Source: a bacterium UBP4_UBA6127 (GTDB lineage Bacteria > UBP4 > UBA4092). From it: a DNA stretch of 29,298 nt. Below are positions 6,715-13,530 of this stretch, piece after piece; position 1 is the first letter of the stretch; each line of letters begins with the position of its first letter. The notes below the pieces were generated by a model. That model was given only the letters and a program-made list of their open reading frames with translations, was not told where the DNA came from and did not search any database. The stretch spans positions 1 to 29,298 of the forward strand of contig DIVR01000064.1 of NCBI GenBank assembly GCA_002428325.1, given 5' to 3'. A program made the position numbers and the translations under genes.

Positions 6715-8487
6715 ATGCCAGACATAATTCCAGAAACCAGTTTTGTCGGGATTGATATCGGAAGCAGTTGGATTAAAGCCGTTGAATTACGCAGAGGGCT
6801 TGGGGGTTACAATATATCCAAGCTGGTACGCCGGGAGATTTCCATCCCGGAAACCGATTCTGCTGAAGAACGGCAGAAAGCCACTATTGAAGCGATATCT
6901 TCCATTCTGAAAGAAAATGGGCTAGCCTCCCGTAATGTTGTTGTCGGCCTTCCGGGTTACCAGATTTTTGTCAGGAAACTCCGGTTACCGGCTGCCAGTG
7001 ATGACCGATTACGGAAAATCATTCTATATGAAGCCCGCCAGCAGATTCCTTTCCCCATCGATAAAATCCAGATTGATTACCATGTCAAAAAAATCCCCAA
7101 TTCCAATGAAGTAGAAGTTCTATTGGTCGGCAGTAAAAAAGAGATCATAGCCGACTATATGGGATTCATTCGGAAAAGCGGACTCCGGCTTAAATATCTG
7201 GATGTTTCTCCGGTCGCCTTATACAATTTTCATCGGCACGTGGACCCCACCTTGGAACAGGAAGCCACGGCCATGATCAATATCGGAGCGGCCACCACCG
7301 ATATCAGCATTTGCCGGGAAGGGATTCTCAGTTTTACCCGTACCGCGCCGGTCGGTGGAAATGACATCACCAAAAATATCGCTAAATCCTTAAAAATAGA
7401 TTTTAATAGAGCCGAGTCTTTAAAATTACAGCATGGCCGAATTCCCCTGGAATATGAACTTGAGCTGGGGATAGAAGACTCCGAAGCCGGGTCCATCGAA
7501 GGCAATGCAACCCGTCAAGCGGTCCTGTCCGGTCTTGACCGGATCGTCAATGAAATTCGCCGAACCTTTGATTATTATATTTCACAGCCGGACGGTGTTG
7601 CTATCAGCCGAATCATCATCAGCGGCGGCACCTCCCTGTTAACCAATATTGATGGGTTCCTGAGCGAGAAGCTGGCGATTCCTGTTACCCTGGTAACCAA
7701 ACTGACCGAATGGCAGAAAATGGATAATATTGTCGAGAAGTATGGAGATGACATTATCTGGGCAACCAACGCCATCGGATTGGCTTTGCATGGCGCCAGC
7801 CGAATCCCGAAACTGATTCGGGTTGATTTCCTCCCTGAAGACCTTCAGGATATTCGGAATTTCAAAGAAAAGAGACTCCAGATATCCATTGCCTCCGCTT
7901 TATTGCTGGTCGTCATATTTATGGGGTCCCAGTTTGGCAGTGATGAAGTCTCCATAAAAAAACAACAGGCGACCGACCTTCAAAATAAATCTTTAAACGT
8001 TAAAAAAGGCTATGAGAATTATGAAGCCTTGATGAAGAAGAAAGATTCTCTGGCTAAAGTCTATACCGATTTACAGATGGTGCTGGGGAAACGAGATTAT
8101 TGGATTGGGATTTTATCCCAGATCAGTGAGAATGCGCCCAAGGATATCTGGTTTAGCCGAATCCAGGGGTCTCCGGAATATGTCGAGAAAGAAGACACTC
8201 AGCAGTCCCAGGGCCGGTTTGGTTTATCGGGATTATTATCGAGCAGTGACAAGACTCCCGACTGGATGCTGGTATTGGATGGGAAATCGGTTTCTGAAGG
8301 GTCGGTCAAGGTTTTTTCTGATAAAATCGGTAATTTACCTTTTGTCCGCCGGGATAAAGATGGCAAACCCATGGTAAAACCAACCCATATTTCCAGTCCA
8401 GCCATGGATGCTAAAGCCGGGAAGATGGTGACTTCTTTTACTTTTGAAATCACCTTGAATCCTCCCAAAGCAGCGGAGCCTAAATAA
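6715..8487 (+). CDS. PilM-PilN fusion (GspL-like) pilus/secretion assembly platform protein
   Basis: The 590-residue protein joins two platform proteins. Residues ~9-360 are a PilM-type actin-like ATPase: the phosphate loop GIDIGSSWIKAVEL starts at Gly12, and SGGTSLLTNI lies near the end of the fold. Residues ~363-590 have the PilN layout: a cytosolic RVDFLPEDL motif (cf. the PilN NLLP motif that binds PilM) at 370-377, one transmembrane helix at about 388-408, a coiled coil, and a periplasmic domain with WIGILSQISENAPKDIWF. In type IV pili these are separate genes, as at 25679-27440; in type II secretion GspL is an equivalent natural fusion. A GGAGAG lies 8 bases before the ATG. First gene of a three-gene operon with a secretin. 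The fusion is seen in the reading frame; the role is inferred. Confidence 0.9.
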   Translation: MPDIIPETSFVGIDIGSSWIKAVELRRGLGGYNISKLVRREISIPETDSAEERQKATIEAISSILKENGLASRNVVVGLPGYQIFVRKLRLPAASDDRLRKIILYEARQQIPFPIDKIQIDYHVKKIPNSNEVEVLLVGSKKEIIADYMGFIRKSGLRLKYLDVSPVALYNFHRHVDPTLEQEATAMINIGAATTDISICREGILSFTRTAPVGGNDITKNIAKSLKIDFNRAESLKLQHGRIPLEYELELGIEDSEAGSIEGNATRQAVLSGLDRIVNEIRRTFDYYISQPDGVAISRIIISGGTSLLTNIDGFLSEKLAIPVTLVTKLTEWQKMDNIVEKYGDDIIWATNAIGLALHGASRIPKLIRVDFLPEDLQDIRNFKEKRLQISIASALLLVVIFMGSQFGSDEVSIKKQQATDLQNKSLNVKKGYENYEALMKKKDSLAKVYTDLQMVLGKRDYWIGILSQISENAPKDIWFSRIQGSPEYVEKEDTQQSQGRFGLSGLLSSSDKTPDWMLVLDGKSVSEGSVKVFSDKIGNLPFVRRDKDGKPMVKPTHISSPAMDAKAGKMVTSFTFEITLNPPKAAEPK

Positions 8488-8547
8488 TAGTAAGCTCAGG
8501 ATGGGGATAATCAGGTCGAAAGGGTTGAGGGAGCAGGTTAACTAAAC

Positions 8548-8853
8548 ATGGCAAAAGAAACCAAATTAGATTCTCAGGAATTTCTAAAGCTCATTGAAAA
8601 AAATACCGAGTATGTGGTCATTGGTGTTCTGGGCCTGGTGATTGTCGTGATGATCATATTTATGGGACGTAAACCGTCTTTGGAAGTGCCCCAGCCGCCG
8701 CCGATTGATACTTCAAAAATCCAGTATCCTAAAGAAGCTGAAAAAGATATTCAAAAAGCAATCAACGGACAGGGTGCCATTGAGCAGACTCCCTATCAGA
8801 AAGATTTGATTGACAGGAACCTGTTTTCGCCTGCAAATACAGAGGGTTCTTAA
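8548..8853 (+). CDS. small single-pass inner-membrane protein of the secretin operon (GspC/PilP-like stub?)
   Basis: This is a 101-residue protein with a charged cytosolic N terminus (about 22 residues), one helix (YVVIGVLGLVIVVMIIFMG, about 23-41), a proline-rich linker (EVPQPPPID) and a short periplasmic tail ending in YQKDLIDRNLFSPANTEGS. The RNLF near the end resembles the R-x-x-F elements that precede the homology domain in GspC and PilP-type proteins, but no such domain follows. It lies 60 bp after the PilM-PilN fusion and 182 bp before the secretin gene. By position it could link the platform to the secretin. No firm family; the assignment is inference from topology and context. Confidence 0.65.
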   Translation: MAKETKLDSQEFLKLIEKNTEYVVIGVLGLVIVVMIIFMGRKPSLEVPQPPPIDTSKIQYPKEAEKDIQKAINGQGAIEQTPYQKDLIDRNLFSPANTEGS

Positions 8854-9035
8854 GATTTATGCAGGGCCTCGGATAGGAACGAACCAAGAGGGAAAATAAG
8901 TTTTGTATCCGGTGCTTTTTAGAAAGTATGAATTGTGATAGGATTACGCTAAACCTTTTTGCGTATAAATATATCAGGTCGTTTAATTGAGAAAGCAAAT
9001 TTTTTGTCAGACAATAAGCTTGGAGGATTTTGACT

Positions 9036-12000
9036 GTGCAAACCAAAACTAAGCGTTTGATTATTGTATCCCTGGCAGTAATAGCCTGTTTGTTGGGATT
9101 CCTTTCTTTAGGGGTTGCTGCAATCCCTAATGATACGGTAGTCGCCAAGCGGACTACTCAGGATAAAACAGGGGAGTTCCTACAACAACGCCAGGAAGCC
9201 ATTGATACCTTTATTAAGGATGGCAAAGACCTATTTAATAAGAGCCAGTATTTAGAGGCGAAGGTCAAGTTTGAAAAAGTTCTGAAAATAGATTCCAACA
9301 ATGCTGTGGCTAAAGATTATATAGCTCAATGTGATGAAAAGCTGAATGCACAGTCTCCAACGTCTGCTGTTAAAACGGATAAACCGGCAGTGACAGCTTC
9401 CCCGTCGGTTTCTACAGAGGTTAAAGCGGATACTACAAAGGCTCAAGCTGCCGCAGAAAAGAAAGCGGCGTTGGAAAAAGCTGCCGCTGAGAAGGCTGCT
9501 GCCGATCAGGCCAAATTAGAAGCCAAGAAAGCCGATGCCGCCCGTAAAGAGGCTGCCAAAGCCCAGGCTGAAGCTGAAAAGAAAGCTGCCGCAGAGAAGA
9601 AACAAGCTGAAATAGAGAAGGCTGCCGCTGAAAAAGCTGCTGCCGACCAGGCCAAATTAGAAGCCAAGAAAGCCGATGCCGCCCGTAAAGAGGCTGCCAA
9701 AGCCCAGGCTGAAGCTGAAAAGAAAGCGGCTTCAGAGAAGAAACAAGCTGAAATTGAGAAAGCTGCCGCTGATAAAGCGGCCGCTGAACAGGCCAAATTA
9801 GAAGCCAAGAAAGCCGATGCCGCCCGTAAAGAGGCTGCTAAAGCCCAGATTGAAGCAGAAAAGAAAGCGGCTGCGGAGAAGAAACAAGCTGAAATTGAGA
9901 AAGTTGCTGCTGAAAAAGCTACTGCCGATCAGGCCAAATTAGAAGCCAAGAAAGCTGAAGATGCCCGGAAGGCCCAGATTGAAGCTGAAAAGAAAACGAC
10001 TGCTGAGAAGAAACAAGCTGAAATTGAGAAAGCTGCCGCTGAAAAAGCTGCTGCTGACCAGGCCAAATTAGAAGCCCAAAAAGCTGAAGATGCAAAAATA
10101 GAAGCGGCACGTCAATCTGCCGAAGACCAGGCAAAATTGGAAAAAGCCCAGAAAGATGCCCAATTAAAGGCTGAAGCCGAAAAAGCCCGTGAAGAAGCCC
10201 GGAAAACAAAAGAAGCTGTTCAATCCCTTTTAATTGAAGGGAAAGATCTGTATAATTCCGGGACTTTAGATGATTTGAATAAAGCTTTAGAAACCTATGA
10301 TAAAGTCCTAACCTTGGATCCTTCCAATAAAGAAGCAATCAAATACAAATCCCGGGTACAGGATAAAATTCAAAAAGAAGAAGAACGCCTGAAAAAAGAA
10401 GCGGAAGCTCAGGTTCAGGCATCCAAACCCCAGATTGAAGAAGTTCCCGCCAATGGCGCTGATAATCCGGCCCCGGCCAATAATGTAGTCGAAGAAAAAC
10501 CGGCTGAGGCTTCTCAAGTAGCTGCCCAGAACGAAGGTCCTAAAGATGACCAGTTGAAACGGGCTGAAGAAGAAGAAAAAAGATTCCGAGCTGAACGGGA
10601 ACGTGAAGACCTTACCCGTAAAGCCAAAGAAGCCGAAGCCCATTATACTGCCGGAGTTGCATTCATGAATCAGGGGCAAGTATTAAAAGCCCATGAGGAA
10701 TGGAATGTGGCACTGGCCCTGGTTCCGAATCATGCCGGTGCTACCGCCATGATTGCAGAATCCCGAGGCGAATATGAAAAGGCTTTGGAACTGCAACGTA
10801 AGCAGGAAGAATTAGCCCGCCAGGAAACAGACAATATGTCCCGGATGCAGGAATCCATCATCACCATTGATGTGACTGATCAGGAAATTGGCGATGTATT
10901 GACTCAAATGGGTGCTGTTGCCGGATTTAACGTTGTTATCGGTGAAGGTGTCAAAGCTAAAGTCAGCGCATCCTTTACCAATGTATCCCTGAAAAAAGCC
11001 CTGGATACTTTACTTCCTCTCTATGGTTTCAAATACGAACGACAGGGAGATATTATCCAGGTGGCTGTGGATTTAAAGACTAAAATCTTTAAATTGACTG
11101 ATGAACAAGTCCAAAAACTAAGATATGCCATGATTGAAGATAAAATCATCCAGCGGCAGCTTTACGGCCCTGATGCCCGTCCAAAAGTCGAAGGACAGGA
11201 ATTGATCCTGGATGAAAGAGCCCATCTGCTTACGATTACTGATTCGGCTGTCAATATTGCTAAACTGGATGAAATCGTCAAAGATTTACCCACGGCGCAT
11301 CCTGAAGATTTAATCACCAAGACTTTCACACTCCGTAAAGGAAATGTGGAGGAAATTAGAAAATTATTACAATCATTATCATCTGCCAGCCTCGTTAAAG
11401 GGGTGGATGATGAGGAGCGTAAGGTTATTCTTGAACCGGGCAGCAATACCCTGGTCATCCGGGATTCAGCAGAAAATATCAAGAAATATGAAGAATTCCT
11501 GATGGATAAGAATTACCTCGACAAATTGACCAACCAGGAATTGGCAGTGAAAGTATTCCATCTTTCACCCGAAGAAAATGTCATGGAACCTGAAGCTTTA
11601 GCCCGTAAGGCTGAACTGGTCAATAATGTCGGTGAAGTCCTTGAGACGATGCTCTATTCATCTGAAGGCCGGGAAAAAGCCTATGAAGCCGGGCGACGAT
11701 TCTTTAAGGATCCCCGTTCCGGGACCATTACGGTTGTTGATAACCAGGCGAACCTCAGCAAGATTGAAGATTATGTCTCCCAGCTGCCGACCGGCCAGGA
11801 ACAGAAGATGATGAGCAAAGTTTATCAGATTAAGAATGCCGATCCTGAAAATCTGAGAAATGTCATTAATCAGATTATCCAGGAATCCAGAGCCGGTGGC
11901 GCCGGTGGTGGAGCGGCCGGTTCTTATGTGACCGGTGTTATTTCAGTCGGTGCCGGAAACGGATTGGTCTTCATGGATTGCACCGTGGAATTGAATGCTG

Positions 12001-13289
12001 TTGAAGGCGATACCACGACTCCTCAGGCAAGATTATACATCTACACTCCATTAAGAGACCGAGAAGTAACTCTTTCCAAGGGGAACAGTGAATTGGTGGA
12101 TGAATACCGTGTCCGATTGATTAGCGCGGATTATGACCGGCAGGAAGCTGAAATCGAAATTCGATTAGCATCCTTTGCGGCCCAGCAGCGTTCCATGGGG
12201 AACTATGGTACGGGCGGATATAATACCGGAAATACCGGCATGATGGGCGATATGAGTGGTGGCATGGGGCAGACCGGAATGATGGGCAGTACTCAGGGAA
12301 TGGCCTACGGTACCAATCAGCCATCATCAACCCAAACAGAGGCCCGCAGACCGACTTTAAAAGTAGATAAGAGTACCAATAACATTATCGTACTGGCTTA
12401 CGACCCGGCTGATTTACAAATGATTGAAGAATGGATAAGCAAGTTGGATGTTCCAATTCTTCAGGTTACCATTGAAGCCAAGTTTGTGGAAGTTAATGAA
12501 ACCAAAGCTAAAAAACTGGGAATTGACTGGTTGATTCCGAGCCTTTCCAACTGGGGAAGCTGGGAACCCACATTGTCTCAGGTTGCTTTTGGGCAGGGGA
12601 ATGAAAACATCCCGGATCCCATCCATAATACAAGTTCATACGATCCGTTGATTACAGATTTACGCAGCAATAACCTGTTAGCGGGCGGAGTTTCCTTACA
12701 GTACATGACCGTGGGTGGATTAAGTATGACCTTAGAGACCCTGGAAGCTGAAGGGGTTACCAATGTCATCAATTCTCCGAAGGTTACTGTCTTGAATGGT
12801 GAAAGAGCCCTTCTTCAGGTTGAGCAGGAGATTCCCTGGTTAAGTTATGATATTGATGATAATACCGTTACCATGACCTGGGAGAGCGATTCAGTAGGTA
12901 TCTCTCTGGAAGTGACTCCTACCATCCATGCAGATGGGTCTGTTATCCTGGATATTGCTCCGAAAGTAGATAAACTGGTTGGAAGAATTGATGGCACGGA
13001 TGCTAATATCATTTCAAATAATATCTTATTAGGTTCCGGCCAATATTATAAGAACTCCATGGCAGGCAAACCGATTATTGATCGTCGTTCACTTGAAACC
13101 CGTGCTCGGGTAAATGATGGCGGAACGATAGTCCTGGGTGGTTTGATTCAAGAAAAGGAGTATAACGGGACTTCTAAGGTTCCATTATTGGGAGATATAC
13201 CTTTCATCAAATATCTCTTTAATAGGACTCAGACAACAGTTGATAAGAACAGGCTCTTTATCTTCTTAACAGCGACAGTTATCCCGTAA
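9036..13289 (+). CDS. large secretin with TPR-like segments and an Ala/Lys/Glu helix repeat
   Basis: Outer-membrane secretin of about 1,417 residues; typical PilQ/GspD are 550-900. In order: signal peptide (1-29); TPR-like segment (~50-100); 47-residue Ala/Lys/Glu-rich repeats (~149-355); TPR-like segments at ~395-445 and ~532-580; an STN/N0-like domain (~607-680); further N-type domains; an unusual Gly-rich plus beta-rich insertion (~950-1050); a Gly/Met-rich linker (~1053-1098); and the secretin core (~1240-1417) with VINSPKVTVLNGERA, TPTIHADGSVILDI, VNDGGTIVLGGL and VPLLGDIPFIKYLF. The first possible start is TTG at 9030, but GGAGG at 9022-9026 is too close to it; GTG at 9036 has 9-base spacing and is chosen. 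Last gene of the operon, followed by a terminator. Whether it serves pili or secretion is not decided by the sequence. Confidence 0.9.
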   Translation: MQTKTKRLIIVSLAVIACLLGFLSLGVAAIPNDTVVAKRTTQDKTGEFLQQRQEAIDTFIKDGKDLFNKSQYLEAKVKFEKVLKIDSNNAVAKDYIAQCDEKLNAQSPTSAVKTDKPAVTASPSVSTEVKADTTKAQAAAEKKAALEKAAAEKAAADQAKLEAKKADAARKEAAKAQAEAEKKAAAEKKQAEIEKAAAEKAAADQAKLEAKKADAARKEAAKAQAEAEKKAASEKKQAEIEKAAADKAAAEQAKLEAKKADAARKEAAKAQIEAEKKAAAEKKQAEIEKVAAEKATADQAKLEAKKAEDARKAQIEAEKKTTAEKKQAEIEKAAAEKAAADQAKLEAQKAEDAKIEAARQSAEDQAKLEKAQKDAQLKAEAEKAREEARKTKEAVQSLLIEGKDLYNSGTLDDLNKALETYDKVLTLDPSNKEAIKYKSRVQDKIQKEEERLKKEAEAQVQASKPQIEEVPANGADNPAPANNVVEEKPAEASQVAAQNEGPKDDQLKRAEEEEKRFRAEREREDLTRKAKEAEAHYTAGVAFMNQGQVLKAHEEWNVALALVPNHAGATAMIAESRGEYEKALELQRKQEELARQETDNMSRMQESIITIDVTDQEIGDVLTQMGAVAGFNVVIGEGVKAKVSASFTNVSLKKALDTLLPLYGFKYERQGDIIQVAVDLKTKIFKLTDEQVQKLRYAMIEDKIIQRQLYGPDARPKVEGQELILDERAHLLTITDSAVNIAKLDEIVKDLPTAHPEDLITKTFTLRKGNVEEIRKLLQSLSSASLVKGVDDEERKVILEPGSNTLVIRDSAENIKKYEEFLMDKNYLDKLTNQELAVKVFHLSPEENVMEPEALARKAELVNNVGEVLETMLYSSEGREKAYEAGRRFFKDPRSGTITVVDNQANLSKIEDYVSQLPTGQEQKMMSKVYQIKNADPENLRNVINQIIQESRAGGAGGGAAGSYVTGVISVGAGNGLVFMDCTVELNAVEGDTTTPQARLYIYTPLRDREVTLSKGNSELVDEYRVRLISADYDRQEAEIEIRLASFAAQQRSMGNYGTGGYNTGNTGMMGDMSGGMGQTGMMGSTQGMAYGTNQPSSTQTEARRPTLKVDKSTNNIIVLAYDPADLQMIEEWISKLDVPILQVTIEAKFVEVNETKAKKLGIDWLIPSLSNWGSWEPTLSQVAFGQGNENIPDPIHNTSSYDPLITDLRSNNLLAGGVSLQYMTVGGLSMTLETLEAEGVTNVINSPKVTVLNGERALLQVEQEIPWLSYDIDDNTVTMTWESDSVGISLEVTPTIHADGSVILDIAPKVDKLVGRIDGTDANIISNNILLGSGQYYKNSMAGKPIIDRRSLETRARVNDGGTIVLGGLIQEKEYNGTSKVPLLGDIPFIKYLFNRTQTTVDKNRLFIFLTATVIP
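9480..10100 (+). repeat. in-frame 141-bp coding repeats in the secretin gene
   Basis: Units start at 9480, 9621, 9762 and 9903 (141, 141, 141 and 129 bp), with a partial fifth from 10032. The conserved anchor GCCAAATTAGAAGCC recurs at 9510, 9651, 9792, 9933 and 10062. Each encodes 47 residues such as AAAEKAAADQAKLEAK followed by KADAARKEAAKAQAEAEKK. The near-identical DNA indicates recent duplication and likely length variation. Confidence 0.95.
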
Positions 13290-13304
13290 ATCTGAAACGT
13301 TTAT

Positions 13305-13343
13305 GCTGGCCGTCTTGATAAACAGTCATGACGGCCAGCTTTT
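13305..13343 (+). terminator. rho-independent terminator of the secretin operon
   Basis: A perfect 10-bp stem, GCTGGCCGTC (13305-13314) with GACGGCCAGC (13330-13339), is followed by TTTT and AATAACTTT. It starts 15 bases after the secretin stop codon and closes the operon that begins at 6597. Confidence 0.9.
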
Positions 13344-13530
13344 AATAACTTTAATTAACGAAACAAGAGTAGATTCGTATCGTTTTTAACTTTCCAAACG
13401 TTTAGTTTAAAATCAATTACCTGCATCATATCCTTTAAACCTTTTATCAAACAGCTAATAAAGAAGATTAGTTTGTAAATCTTCACTTAAAATAAGCAAT
13501 TCTGTTCCAGATAGATAAACTCATCCTTTT

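Noticed and set aside
9030..9035. TTG start for the large secretin
   Set aside because: It is only 3 bases from the GGAGG; the GTG at 9036 has a normal 9-base spacing.
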